Notes: generated by a model from the letters alone, not told the origin. A stretch of 64,000 bases of DNA from Setophaga petechia (GCA_024362935.1 JANCRA010000179.1:310001-374000); one strand, 5' to 3'. Numbered from the stretch's first letter, positions 1-10,989 are shown. Numbers and translations: made by a program.

Positions 1-130
1 TGAGCAGCAGGAGAAGAGGACAAGCTTATTCTATGGATTATATTATCAAAAATGCTCATAATGCAGCTTAAAATGTCCTATTTTGTGTATTTAATGCACA
101 TTTATGAGTAAAACAAGGAGGTTTACTCAC

Positions 131-198
131 CTTTCCCTTGTGTTTGTCGAACAGCCACTGCTATTAAACCCATCTCCTCAGGCAACTCCAACATTAAC
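131..198 (-). CDS. possible internal coding exon, gene unknown
   Basis: Read on the minus strand, a pyrimidine-rich tract ends in an AG acceptor at 199-200. A 68-base open segment follows, and then a consensus donor, AAAG/GTGAGTAAAC, at about 121-134. In the only frame without stops the exon has 22 full codons and one split base at each end, giving a peptide that contains LELPEEMGLIAVAVRQTQGK. The composition looks like real protein, with acidic and basic residues and no repeat character, and it overlaps no repeat that I recognise. I cannot assign the peptide to a family. If real, the gene runs off the left edge, and part of this window would be its intron or upstream flank. A chance match of acceptor, open frame and donor is the alternative. 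Confidence 0.38.
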
Positions 199-1129
199 CT
201 GCCAATTAGGGAAAAAACCAAAAACCCCACATGCTTATCAGCTGCAACACTAAGCTACATTCATGAAAATCAAGGCTTAAATATCAGGTAATATTTTATG
301 TTAACGTTGCACCACCATTATTTCAGTTAACATTTAGTCCAGATCCAAACCCATTAGAATATTAAAAAATTTATTAGCTGAAAAACGATAATGTAAAATA
401 TTATTTTATCTGAAATAAGTCAGAGCTACAGTTCATTCAAGTTCTGATAACCCAGGTTTTGTATTTCTTCACTTCTTCCTCAAGTGCTCATTTTTTGGGT
501 GTCCCCATCTTCAGCAAGTGACAACCAGCAATTCCAAACATTTGTTTCTACTTACAGCGAATTTTTGTTCATGCTACAAAATATAAGAGCAGCAGTTTCT
601 GATTATTTAGAAAACCAATATGGTGGCAATAAAGCAGTTTAAAAGATACACTATCCCCTGAGAACTAATTATGATTTAACTACAGTAAATAAATCTACAC
701 CTTCTGAGAGCTCTAGAGAACACTGGCTTATTTTAGGCTTGTGTTCTGCTTTTAAAATAGTTTCACTTAAAAGAATACTAACTTTCCTCTGGGGATAAGT
801 AGAAAGTGCACTTTAACACCACCAAATGAGTCAATGCTACAGTTAAAATAAAAAAAAAATTAAAAAAAAGAAGAACAAACCCTACTGTGAGAACTTTGTT
901 CAAACCACTTTTAAAACAGATCTGAACTGCACCGTGATCCTCCTCCATTTCACATTTTCAGGGTTATTTCAGAGATAAAACATATTCAAGGTGTTGCCTG
1001 TGAGGTAAACCCAAAAAGGGATGTCTAGCCCACAAATCTGCTTCTCCCACAGGCACAAACATGATGTTGTTCATTCCTATAAAAGCAATCTTGTCTCAGG
1101 GGTAAGGGCAGCCCAAATCAGACAAAAAA
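199..1129. other. AT-rich unique sequence, intron-like
   Basis: This stretch is about 930 bases of AT-rich DNA with short A and T runs and no open frame of note. I see no repeat family in it. An 18-base segment at 556-573 has splice-like borders on the minus strand and is treated in the findings. Otherwise nothing is supported here. Confidence 0.6.
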
Positions 1130-1575
1130 AAGCACCATTCACAATGATTTCCTGGGAGAAATGGATTTGTAAAGAATTTCTAAAATGTGACAGAAAGTTT
1201 ATGTAGTGTTGTATATTTGTATGTAAGTACTGAGATAAGGTGTAAATAAGATTTAAAATATGGTTTTGGAAAATGCTTAGGTATTTTAGAGAATTAGAAC
1301 CGTGAAAGATGTATTGTAGTAAGGCCATGTAAGGAAAAAATATGGATAAATGGTGTTAGAGGTAATAGTACTATTGCGTGGTAAAAGTTAGTAAGTTTAA
1401 ATAAATAATAGTTCATAAGTTTAAATAAAAGCATTTACAAAGTATTGTAATTAAGAAAGAGGTTGACTTCTGATGGAATGGCCTTGAGTTTTACATCTCT
1501 TATATGTCATTATTTGAGACTCAGAATAAAATCTTTTAAAACACCTCTCAGATGCCCCATCTCTGTAAAAGCTGA
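1130..1575 (+). mobile_element. possible solo LTR of an endogenous retrovirus
   Basis: The stretch from about 1200 to 1575 resembles an avian retroviral LTR that I recall from passerine genomes. It has an AT-rich U3-like part, then a run ending in GACTCAGAATAAAATCTTTT with a polyadenylation signal at about 1524. A segment reading ACACCTCTCAGATGCCCCAT follows. I cannot place either end precisely and see no target-site duplication. No gag, pol or env sequence lies next to it, so it would be a solo LTR. An unrelated AT-rich unique sequence is possible. Confidence 0.4.
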
Positions 1576-1829
1576 GAAAACCAACAATTTCCCCTGAATT
1601 TCAGATGGCTTTGGGAGCTGTTTCAAGCTCTGCAATTGAGGAGGTGCAGGAGCAGCAAGGAGGAGCTGTGAGTGTCCCACAGAGACACAATTCTTTGTGC
1701 TGAGATGAGGAACCATCTATTGCTCCTGCTCCACAGGCTGATAAATGGGACATCAGCAACTCCTGGGGCTGTGGCAGCACCAAAATGCAAAAAACCCAGA
1801 GATTTCAGAGCATCTTTCAAATGCCTGAC

Positions 1830-2062
1830 TCCATTTAGGCTGGATAGCAGGAAAAAGGTTTTTGCAGCAAGGCTGAGAAAGTTCTGGAATGGCTGCCCGG
1901 GGAGGTGGTGCAGTCCCCATCCCTGGGTGTGTTTAACAAAGCCTGGATGTGGCACTGGGGGCCAGGGCTGAGTTGGGGTGCTGGGGCTGGGCTGGACTCG
2001 ATGGTCTTGAAGGTCTCTTCCAACCCAGGGATTCTGGGAATTCTGGGAATTTCTCTGCACAT
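1830..2062 (+). mobile_element. CR1 LINE 3' fragment
   Basis: This is the 3' part of a CR1 retrotransposon in sense orientation. The line runs from 'caggctggatagcaggaaaaagg' homology through 'gaggtggtgcagtccccatc' and 'gtgtttaacaaagcctggatg' to 'tggactcgatggtcttgaag'. It ends in the short tail repeats typical of CR1 (gattctgggaattctgggaa). It is 5'-truncated, as most CR1 copies are. The same subfamily recurs at 2400-2618, at 59946-60205 in the opposite orientation, and at 62177-62435. Confidence 0.9.
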
Positions 2063-2618
2063 TTCCCTGACAGGAGGGGCACTGAGGAGGGGTTGGGCTC
2101 TGCTGCCATGTCTCAGAGGAAAGGAGGAGAGGAAATGGCCTCAAATTTAGGAAGGACATTGGGACACTGAGCACATCCAGAGGGGCCAACGAGGCTGGAG
2201 AGGGGCTGGGAACACAAACCCTGTGAGGAGCCCTGAGGGAGCTGGGGGTGCTCAGCCTGGAGAAAAGGAGACTCAGGGCTGCCCCCATCACTCTGCACAG
2301 CTCCTGAAAGGTGCCTGTGCTCAGCTGGGGCTGGGCTCTGTCTGCAGCAGCACTGACACACCCAGAGCACACAGCCTCCAGCTGCACCAAGGGAAATCCA
2401 GGCTGGAGAGCAGGGAAAAGGTTTTTGCAGCAAGGGGGAGAAAGTTCTGGAATGGCTGCCCGGGGAGGTGGTGCAGTCCCCATCCCTGGGTGTGTTTAAC
2501 AAAGCCTGGATGTGGCACTGGGGGCAAGGGCTGAGTTGAGCTGTTGGGGCTGGGCTGGACTCGATGGTCTGGAAGGTCTCTCCTAACCCAGGGATTCTGG
2601 GAATTCTGTGATTCTGCT
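2063..2618 (+). mobile_element. CR1 LINE 3' fragment, longer copy
   Basis: A second sense CR1 copy follows directly after the first. It includes further upstream sequence: 'gaggaaatggcctcaaat' at 2129, then 'gctgggggtgctcagcctgg' at 2240. From 2390 to 2618 it repeats the same 3' end as the previous copy almost base for base, including the tail 'gggattctgggaattctgtg'. The two neighbours are either a tandem duplication or successive insertions. Open frames on both strands across 1623-2500 come from this CR1 sequence and are not genes. Confidence 0.85.
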
Positions 2619-2685
2619 TTCATGATGATGAGGTTATTGGAATGCCCAAGCAAAGTCTGGGTCACAAATGCCTTTCCAAATTACA

Positions 2686-2765
2686 AATCACAGAATCCTG
2701 GAATGGTTTGGGCTGGAAGGGGCCTTAAAGATCATCCAGTTCCACCCCCTGCCATTGGTAGGCAC
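2686..2765 (-). mobile_element. short CR1 3' end
   Basis: A roughly 80-base antisense CR1 3' terminus starts at 'tcacagaatcctggaatggtttgg' homology and runs through 'aaagatcatccagttccac'. It lies 70 bases after the sense copies and in the opposite orientation. It stops at about 2760, so only the extreme 3' end was retained. Confidence 0.85.
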
Positions 2766-2986
2766 ACACACAAACCAGCAGGAGCTGGACCAGGCCCCAC
2801 AATGTTGTCCTCATTATTCCTGAGTCATGCAGATCTCATCAAAGGCCAACAGCCAGAAAATCTCTTTGCCAGTCACCTTCCATGGAACACACCTCAGGAA
2901 TTGTCTCCTCTGGACACTGTGGATCACATGCTGAGACCAGGCCCACCTATCTACCACCTTTAGCAGTAAATTTTACCTCGACACTA

Positions 2987-3463
2987 AATCCCAGAATCAT
3001 CAAGGCTGGAAGAGCCCTCCAGGATCACCCAGTGCCACCACCCCAATCCCTGTCCCCAAGGCCACATCCAGACTGCTCTGGGACAATTCAGTGACTCCAA
3101 ACCTCCCTGGGCAGCTCAGCCCAAGGCCTGACCACTCTGCCAGGGACAAAAATGTCCCAGAGCTCTACAGAAACCTGAACAGAGACTCTCAAATGTTCCC
3201 ATCTCACAGAGATCCAGGGGTCAGCCAGGAAAAGATCCACCAAAGGAATTTGGGTGAGGATTTTTTGTTCAGTTTCACAGGAAGTGTTTTAAAACACCTG
3301 GGCCTGCCCTGGTGCCATCTGAGGCCATTTCCTCTCCTCCTTTCTCTGCCCCTCCTGGCAGGAGCTGTGCAGGGCACTGAGGGCCCCCCTGAGCCTCCTT
3401 TGCTCCAGGCTGAGCATCACAGAGCTGTGACTGATCCCACCTGCCCTGAGGGCTGGATCTTCT
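2987..3463 (-). mobile_element. CR1 fragment, first half of a CR1 dimer
   Basis: This is an antisense CR1 copy of a different subfamily, starting 'cccagaatcatcaaggctgg' and continuing through 'ccacatccagactgctctgg' and 'tgaggccatttcctctcctc'. Between about 3153 and 3300 it contains some 145 bases of foreign sequence that replaces about 27 bases present in the paralogous copy at 13816. It ends with a spacer around 3415-3460 (agctgtgactgatcccacct) that is shared with the 13.8-kb copy. Confidence 0.85.
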
Positions 3464-3865
3464 CAGAATCCCAGAATCAAGGCTGGGAAAACCCTCCAGG
3501 ATCACCCAGTGCCACCCCAGCCCCACAGCATCACCCCAATCCCTGTCCCCAAGGCCACATCCAGACTGCTCTGGGACAATTCAGTGACTCCAAACCTCCC
3601 TGGGCAGCTCAGCCCAAGGTCTGACCACTCTGCCAGGGAAATTTTCTGTCCCAATCTCCAACCTGAGCCTGCCCTGGTGCAATTTGAGGCCATTTCCTCT
3701 CCTCCTTTCATTTTCCCCAACACTCTCTCATTGCCCCTCCTGCACTGAGCTCCCCCTGATCCCCTTTTCTCCAGGCTCAGCCCCCAAAGTTCCCTCAGCT
3801 GCTCCTCCCAGGATTTGTTTTCCAGATCCTTCTTTTCCCTGGACACAGTCCAACCCCACAGGGGG
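3464..3865 (-). mobile_element. CR1 fragment, second half of a CR1 dimer
   Basis: A second antisense CR1 of the same subfamily begins 'cagaatcccagaatcaaggc' and continues further into the element than the first half. It reaches 'ctcagctgctcctcccagga' and 'gacacagtccaaccccac' at about 3865. The segment 3755-3830 is the same CR1 region that is built into the satellite monomers at 15.4-17.2 kb. Confidence 0.85.
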
Positions 3866-5329
3866 AAAATCCCCCAAAAGCTCAGGAGGTTTCATCCCTG
3901 TCTTCTGGGAGCAGCCTGATTACAACACCAAGCCCATGCTTTAGCAACATAAAAATCCAATTTAAACTTGGACACACAGTTAGGAGGAAATTACAGGCTT
4001 TGTTGAAACACACGGATTTCTGCTGCTCCTCCATTCATGTATCTGGTTTTAAATAATGAAAAAAAATAAAAATAAAAATCATGTGCTTCCATGAGGGGAG
4101 GAAAATAAACAGAGCAGGAAAACAGCTAATTAGGAATGCAAAACACAGGGTTCTGCACCAAAGAGATACAATTAGGAGAACAGATGATGCAGCTCTTGGA
4201 GACTTGGCAGCAGGTAACAACTTATTACATGGACAGGCTGAGGCTGGACTTTGAAGGGTCACAAAGAAATTCTTGAAAGGACACAACATGGGGAAGTTGT
4301 TAATTCCCAGACTGATGCACCAACAGACACACAGATTGATTTTTTTACTGCTTCCCGAGATTGTGCTGAAATTAACATGAAGCCAATGATAATAAAATTC
4401 TCCACACAGCTTCCCCCAGCTTCAGAGCTCTGAGCATGGTGTGTGCTTGTTAGTTTGGTGGGGTTTTTTTCCTTCTCTGGGAGAAACAACTTGGATTTTC
4501 CTCACCAGAGAGATTAACTGTACGTGCACTTTTTTACATAGTGACTTCCCTTCTTCTCTTTCAACTTAATCAGTTGCAGACTTAACAATTTCATTTTTCT
4601 GCAGAGTGGCTTAATCACAGTGCTCACCACATTTCCCCCCCTCCCTGAAATATTTTCCTTCAAGAAATTATCTTTTTCTTTTTGTGCTCTTTAACCATCA
4701 TGTTCTGTGTATTAATTCCAAAACCCAGAATGAGATATAAGGTTAAATAAATTTACCCATCAGGAAGAATATCAGATGACATCTATATGATCATAGAAGA
4801 TGATACTGGAATTTTATGTAAACTTTTCTTTTTTTTCAACATTTTTGTGGTATTTTCCAAAAGTGAGCAAGGCCCTTTTGGCATTCAGCTGAAACAGTGA
4901 GAGGTTCTAGCAGAGTTTTTATACAAATACCCTCCTCCCCACCCTGTAGTGCATACTAAGAGTGCTGACAAGAGTAATAAACAATATTTAATTATTTTAC
5001 AGAAATTCCAAGCGCAAGGAGGACTCTCCTGCCAACACAACAACTTCTCATCCTACATGAACATAAAATGGGAACTGAAACCCCCAAATCCACGTTTGCC
5101 TAATGTTAACAGCTATAAATTTCATTGATGTTGTGGGTTTAAGGTTGAAACTCCCATTAAAGCATCCTGCTGTGTTACAGTATGGCAGAGGCATTACCAC
5201 AGCCAGCAGAGCCTTCCAGATGTTCAAATACCTGGGCACCAGAGCTGGGGGCAGATTTGGCCCTTCCCTTCGAGCTCCTTGCCTGAAAATCTCACTCTCA
5301 AAGAAGTTGTTTAGAAAGTATTGTAAAAG
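3866..5329. other. unique non-coding sequence
   Basis: Here lie about 1.46 kb of AT-rich DNA with no repeat family that I recognise and no credible exon. Short poly-T and poly-A runs are scattered through it. Open frames are short and lack splice or codon support. Confidence 0.55.
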
Positions 5330-5460
5330 CAACACAAAAAAACCCAAACCAAAACAAAAAAAACAACAACAACAAAAAAACAAACCCAAAACCCCCCAAA
5401 AACCAAAACCCAAAAAACAAAACAAAACAAAAACCCCCAAAACCCCAAACCCTTTAAATT
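5330..5460. repeat. A/C-rich low-complexity tract
   Basis: About 130 bases contain almost only A and C on the plus strand, as irregular runs such as CAAAA, CAACAA and ACCCCCAAAA. Both strands remain open across it simply because stop codons cannot form easily. The resulting lysine/glutamine- or phenylalanine-rich frames are composition artefacts. Confidence 0.9.
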
Positions 5461-5514
5461 TTCCATCATTCATAATTCCATAATTATTTAGGTTGGTGGG
5501 CCACAGTTAGAGGA

Positions 5515-5748
5515 GAAGACACCATGAATGAGAATAGGTTTGGATTAGATATTGGGAAAAAATATTTCTCTGGGAAAGTGGGGAGGCCCTGGAAAGAATT
5601 CCCAGAGCAGCTGTGGCTGCCCCTGGATCCCTGGCAGTGCCCAAGGCCAGGCTGGAGCAGCCTGGCACAGTGGAAGGTGCCCCTGCCCCATGCCATGGAT
5701 GAAACTGGACAATCTTTGATGTCCCTTCCAACCCAAACCATTCATTGA
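5515..5748 (+). mobile_element. CR1 LINE 3' fragment
   Basis: Sense CR1 3' end. It contains 'ggtttggattagatattggg', 'gaattcccagagcagctgtg', 'cccctggatccctggcagtg' and the terminal 'cccttccaacccaaaccatt'. It is 5'-truncated at about 5515 and ends cleanly at the CR1 terminus near 5748. Confidence 0.9.
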
Positions 5749-5984
5749 CTATCAAATATTAAATAAATGTTGTTATTGACCCCAAAGCAGCATTTTCTGT
5801 GAGTGACACCACACTGGGAATTGCTAAAAGCCACCAAATCAGGAAATGTGGGAAAGTCCTGAGGATGAGAAACTCTACATTCAGTTTATTTGGGCAGCAG
5901 GTAGATGGGATTTTATGGGTGACATCTCTGAAGGACAAAGGAGCTCATAAGATCTGATCTTTACAAATTCCCCCCACAAAATAA

Positions 5985-6920
5985 CCCTGTCACAATCCTG
6001 AGGAAAATAAGGACGTGAACAGAGGCTGCTTTGGTTAAAAAAGGGAATCCAAGAGGGTAAAAAATGCCCAAAAAAGATGGAAGCAAGGAGGAATGCTACA
6101 AAGGAGAAATGCAGGAATATGGTCCAGAGAATGGAAAGCTCAATTATATTGGAGACTGGGAAAAAAATGGCAACAAGAACTTCTACTGGAATGTGATAGA
6201 AAAATTTAAAAAAAAGAAAAAAAGGAAGGAAAATGTGGGATCTCAGCTGACTGAGACTAAACCACAGTGGGTACACCTCAGGCTGAGCTACTCAAGGAAT
6301 TCTTTGCCCAGGTCTTCACCAACAAAATCCTCCAGGACTTCACACAGTGAAGTGTGTGGGCTCAGAGGAAGCACCAGCAGTAGAAATGAATTGATCTGAT
6401 AAATCCCTTGGGAAATCCTGGCTAAATCAGGTTGGTGAGAGCAGAGGGGATGGAGCTGAGAGTGCTGAGGGCACATCCAGCTCTCCCATCCTCACAGCCA
6501 AGGGCATCAGGGTGGTGCCAGATTGAGAGGGAAAACAACTCCAAGCTGTTCTCTCAAACATCCCTGTGGCCAAGGCAAGCCTTGAGCAGAAAGGGTCTGG
6601 ATTCTGGGATTGAAAATCCTGGTTTGTGCTGCAGCTTTCTGTGGGCTGGATACAACTGCAGATCCTCAGGGGGTTCTCCAAGACTTGTCCTATTTAATGT
6701 CTTCAGAAGTTTAATGAGAGCTGAAGGAAAGGAGGGAATTCAGGAGGAAATGGCACACACACCCAGCCAGTGAGTAACACTGAGCTGAGGGCATAACTAA
6801 ACTCTGGAATGGGATGTGGAGTTTTCCAGACCTGACTGGAAAAAGCCTTTAGCAAGCTGGTCAGAATTCATTGCTGACCCTGCTTAAAATAAGAGTTTGG
6901 ACTGGAGACCTTCAGGGATT
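5985..6920 (+). mobile_element. degraded CR1-like internal region (dead coding remnant)
   Basis: Several parts resemble the interior of a CR1 element in the correct order. 'aaaaatggcaacaagaactt' at about 6165 resembles the linker before the reverse transcriptase. 'ttctttgcccaggtcttcac' at 6301 matches the conserved stretch at the start of that domain. 'gtcctatttaatgtcttcag' at about 6687 resembles the conserved 'leader' motif. The segment 6800-6920 resembles a 3' end ('gtttggactggagaccttca'). Stops and indels are frequent and no reading frame persists, so it is a pseudogene of an old insertion. An unrelated LINE family is possible. Confidence 0.45.
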
Positions 6921-6989
6921 CTTGACTGCAGAAAATGCACAGGAACTTGGCATCTCTGATGTTACCAGCTGACATTTAGGTCTGGCTGA

Positions 6990-7735
6990 AATCAGTCAGA
7001 AATCAGCCATTGTAACTGTTAAATGAGAGATTTAACAGGAATCAGCCATTTGTAACTGTTAAATGAGAGATTTAACAGAAATCAGCCATTGTAACTGTTA
7101 AATCAGTGATTTAACAGGAATCAGCCATTTGTAACTGTTATATCAGTGATTTAACAGAAATCAGCCATTGTAACATTAAATCAGTGATTTAACAGAAAAC
7201 AGCCACTGTAACTGTTATATCAGTGATTTAACAGAAATCAACCATTTGTAACTGTTATATCAGTGATTTAACAGGAATCAGCCATTGTAACATTAAATCA
7301 GTGATTTAACAAAAAACAGCCATTGTAATGTTAAGTCAGTGATTTAACAGAAAACAGCCATTGTAACTGTTAAATCAGTGATTTAACAGAAATTAGCCAT
7401 TTATACCTGTTAAATCGGTTATTTAACAGAAATTAGCCATTTTAATGTGAAATCAGTGATTTAACAGAAATTAACCATTGTAACTGTTAAATCAGTGATT
7501 TAACAGAAATCAGCCACTGTAACTGTTAAATCAGTGATTTAACAGAAATTATCCACTGTACCTGTTAAATCAGTGATTTAACAGAAATTATCCACTGTAC
7601 CTGTTAAATCAGTGATTTAACAGAAATTATCCACTGTACCTGTTAAATCAGTGATTTAACAGAAATTATCCACTGTACCTGTTAAATCAGTGATTTAACA
7701 GAAATTATCCACTGTACCTGTTAAATCAGTGATTC
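6990..7735. repeat. ~38-bp minisatellite with a palindrome in each unit
   Basis: About 19 tandem units of 36-40 bases follow the pattern 'gaaatcagccattgtaac' followed by a palindrome. In most units the palindrome has arms TGTTAAATCA and TGATTTAACA around one central base, so each can form a 10-bp stem. Units at the left are diverged (gccatt/gccact, atgaga/atcagt). The last five, from about 7545, are nearly identical (ttatccactgtacc), which points to recent expansion at the right end. No coding function is seen. Confidence 0.95.
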
Positions 7736-8386
7736 AGCCCCAGTGGTGGTGACTGGAATCCCATCTCCCAGGCAGGATCCTAAAGCCATTTGCTCACTCT
7801 CACAAGCCCAAATATTTCCATTTCTCCATCCTCCACTCTCCACGAGGTGTTTTACACACTCCAGGTGCCCCCAGAAGATCGACTCCCCCAGGTGAGACAA
7901 GGAGAACACCTCAGCTGTTAATCCAACTCAGGCTGATTTAAATGACAGAAATCTCACTTAAAACTCTGCCTAAATCCAGCGAGAAAAAAAACATTTACCA
8001 GAATGCCCCTTGACATGAATGCACTCTTCTGTTCTAATGCTGAAATTCACTGCTGCTTTCACTTTCTGCTGGGTTCCCCCACAGCACAGTTAGCACAGAA
8101 AGGGCCATTTAATGTCAAATTCTCCTTGAACTCCTTGGATACACCAAAGTCCTGCACCAGTGAGGAAAAGCATTAAAGGGATTACAATATCCCAGCCATG
8201 GGGAAAGCTAAAAAAGCTCTGCAACCTTGCACAGCTGGTTCCTTGTTCCCTCAAGAAATGCCACAAAAAGAAGATTGTGCTGAACCAGACAGGGCATTTC
8301 CAGCGAGGAATATTCTCCTGAATGGATGATGTGGGTGAGGAGCTCCCAGAGCCTTTGGCTGGCTGGGTAAATCCTCCAGCAGGGCA
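7736..8386. other. unique non-coding sequence
   Basis: About 650 bases of mixed-composition DNA show no recognised repeat and no supported exon. Short open frames on the minus strand are unremarkable. Confidence 0.5.
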
Positions 8387-8540
8387 ATAATAACAATTTA
8401 ATTCCAGGGAAAATGCAATTTAATAACAATATAATAACAATTTAATAATAACAATTTAATTCCAGGGAAAATGCAATTTAACAACAATATAATAACAATT
8501 TAATAACTATAATAACAATTTAATTCCAGGGAAAATGCAG
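8387..8540. repeat. short AT-rich tandem repeat
   Basis: The pattern 'aataacaatttaattccagg' followed by 'gaaaatgcaatttaa' occurs about 2.3 times with a period near 69 bases. Inside it, 'ataataacaatttaat' blocks repeat on a smaller scale. Confidence 0.85.
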
Positions 8541-9499
8541 GATGGAGGAGGGCTGGGAGCTGGGCAAAGCCTCCCGAGATGTTTTTCAGCTCTCCAGAAA
8601 TGAAAGCTGCTCTTGGCAAAGGGGAAGCAACAGCAAAAGATGCCAGGGGAGAGAAGGGAAGCCTAAATCACCTAAATCACCTCTTTTTTTACCACCCATG
8701 TGCTCATGCTTGGTTGAAATGATGGAATTATGAATTGGGAATGGTTCATGCTTTGCTGGTGGAATTGCTTTGAGAATCAGGGCCTGCTGCACAGAACTCT
8801 ACCATGAAATCCTTTTTTTTTCTCTGCTCACTGCATTTTTCTGGTAATTTTCTTGTCTATTTTTATACCTGCTATTTTATAATTAATCCTTTGTCTGTGT
8901 TTATAGGCTTTTCCTCTTGAAAAAGAGAAAGAAAAAGAGAATTTTAAAACACAGCACCAATACAGGCAGAGGTGTCAGGAAACATACCCAAATAAGAAAA
9001 GACTCCAAAAAATCAGTTTGCCAACAAAATGCCAGTAAAATTTGAAACCTGGGTTTCAGACACACTGGTCAGGTTCCAAAACTGCAAACTTAAAGAACTT
9101 CTTTATTCAGTAAATCAGTTTCTCTGTGAATATCATCAAGACCACAAAGTTACAGCAAAGGAGGGCGTTTCCAGGGGAGATGTGAGGAGAGTTTAGGAGC
9201 TTGTTTCAATTTTTAATTTGAAAAGCAAAAACTTGTCCTGTTTTGAACAATTTATTTCATTTTTTCCCATCTAGTAAGGAATCTTTTCAATTCATAACCT
9301 TTCCTGAAAAAGCTACCTGAAGCCAAAAGTGAACATGGGACGAATGGGAATGAAACAGATTTTGTTAGGAAATACAACTCCAGTGCCAAGATTTAAGATT
9401 TACCAGGATGCAGTGAAATATATTTATCATAACATGTTAAGAGTAGAATGTTCAGGCTAAAATAAAATTTATAAACACATTGATCAAAGCCAGATCCAG
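8541..9499. other. unique non-coding sequence
   Basis: Nearly 1 kb contains no recognised repeat. A T-run at about 8812-8821 and an A-rich tract near 8930 are the only simple features. No exon-like segment is supported. Confidence 0.5.
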
Positions 9500-9975
9500 C
9501 CCTTCTTGCCTGAGGTCAAACCCAGCACAGAACAGAACTGCCCTTGGAAAATATTTCTGTGTCTGCTCTGGGGTGCCCTGACTCTGACCCTCATCCATGG
9601 AGAAAGTTTCCCAGACTTCCAGATAGACCAGAATCCACAAAAGTGTGAAATAGATTCTAGAGAGCAGTGCAGGTGCATCACTGGGTGAGAAATTGAGGTT
9701 TTGGGGTTTTTAGTGTGCTGTGGATGGAAGCAAGATGGAGGGCACAGGGTGTTGTCCTGGGTTTGCTCTTCATGCTGCTTCTTCCTCCTTCTCCATGGGT
9801 TTGGGTGGCATTTTGTAATTGGGCAGGAAAGTCCCCATTGCAGCTCTGTGGGATCAGTGATTGGGTTAAAAGGGAAAATAATCCAGGTGTCAGCTCTTCA
9901 TTGGATAGTTCAGTCTTAAAAGACCTTGGAACAAGAGACTGTGGGTCATCCCACTGGAAAGTCAAAGTGACACAG
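9500..9975 (+). mobile_element. solo LTR of an endogenous retrovirus
   Basis: Parts of this segment match a passerine retroviral LTR that I recognise: 'gagaaattgaggttttgggg' at 9688, 'ggatggaagcaagatggagg' at 9723, and 'ttcagtcttaaaagaccttg' at about 9908. The last is the usual segment before the LTR 3' part. Neither terminus is certain and no internal retroviral genes adjoin it. It lies directly upstream of CR1 sequence. Confidence 0.6.
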
Positions 9976-10164
9976 CCTCGGGACTGGGCCTGGGAACACC
10001 AAAAGGATCAACAAAACCAAGAGGGAGGTCCTGACCCAGGGATGGGGCAAACCCTGGGATCCACCCAGGCTGGGATGAGCAGATGGAGCAGCCTGGGAGA
10101 AAATCTGGGGGTGAGAGCTGGACCTGCCCCACCCAAAACCCCACAGAGAGGGGAAAATTCTGTT

Positions 10165-10600
10165 CCTGTGCCCCTCAGGTGATTCCCCACCTGCAGAGCT
10201 GCCCCAGGCCAGGGAGGAGCTGGAGCTGCTGCAGAGAGCCCAGAGGAGGCTCCAGGATGAGCAGAGGATGGAGCAGCTGTGCTGGGAGGAAAGGCTGGCA
10301 CAGCTGGCATTGTTCACCTGCACAGGAGAAGCTTTGAGCTGAGCTCAGGGTGGCCTTGCAGGGCCTGCAGGAGCCCCAGGAAAGCTGGAGAGAGACAATT
10401 GCCAGGGGATGCAGGGACAGCACACAGGGAATGTGTCCTGCTGAAGGAAGGCAGGGTTAAATGGGATCTTGGCAATGAGGAATTGTTCCCTGGCAGGGTG
10501 GGCAGGGCTGGGATGGAATTCCATCCCTGGATCCCTGGCAGTGCCCAAGGCCAGGCTGGACACTGGGGCTGGAGCAGCCCTTGGGTGTCCCTGCCCATGG
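10165..10600 (+). mobile_element. CR1 LINE 3' fragment
   Basis: A long sense CR1 3' region begins near 'caggtgattccccacctgca' and passes through 'ctgcagagagcccagaggag', 'ttcacctgcacaggagaagc' and 'cccctggatccctggcagtg' homology. It ends near 'gtgtccctgcccatgg' at 10600, without the final ~60 bases of CR1. An LTR fragment starts exactly there. The same CR1 region occurs at 41280-41460 in antisense. Confidence 0.9.
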
Positions 10601-10982
10601 TGAGGCAGAGAGCAGAGGCTGGGCAGAGCTAAAGAATAAAGCAGGGATTTATTCAAAGCATCTCCTCCATGGATGCACCTTGGGCAGCACCAGAGCCCAG
10701 CCAGGGCTGCACCCAAGATGAACCAAAATGGCCCCAAAATGCACGGCCGGGCACGGGGTCTGTCCCTGGGATCAGTTCTGCTCCATTTGCATCTTGCAGT
10801 TCATTGTCCCAGCCCAGCTTGAGCCCAGGCAGTCCCACCCTGCTTGTTTTTCTCTCTGCAGCCCACGGGGTTTGTGCTCCTGGGCTGAGATTTGGATCAT
10901 TTGTCCTTGGTGCCCAGCTGGAGCAGGAATTGTTTTGTCTCCCTGCTCTGTGCACAGAGCTCACCATCCCAGAATGTGAAGT
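10601..10982 (-). mobile_element. truncated solo LTR (family with TGATGCCT ends)
   Basis: This antisense LTR is about 98% identical by eye to the complete copy at 21597-22057 over the shared part, for example 'ggccccaaaatgcacggccg' and 'tgcttgtttttctctctgca'. It lacks about 20 bases at its left end and about 75 bases at its right end, where a 330-bp satellite begins. In LTR sense the AATAAA signal is the complement of 'tttatt' near 10650. Confidence 0.85.
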
Positions 10983-10989
10983 CAGCAAA

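Noticed and set aside
1623..2502. Open frames of 286 and 129 codons on the minus strand
   Set aside because: They read the antisense of two CR1 3' fragments. The same peptides recur wherever this CR1 region occurs, for example at 59932-60243.
5048..5483. Frames over the A/C-rich tract
   Set aside because: Lys/Pro/Gln-rich or Phe/Cys-rich translations arise from low-complexity DNA.
6990..7735. CRISPR or attachment-site array because of palindromic units
   Set aside because: The sequences between palindromes are themselves repeated, so there are no spacers. The context is a vertebrate minisatellite.
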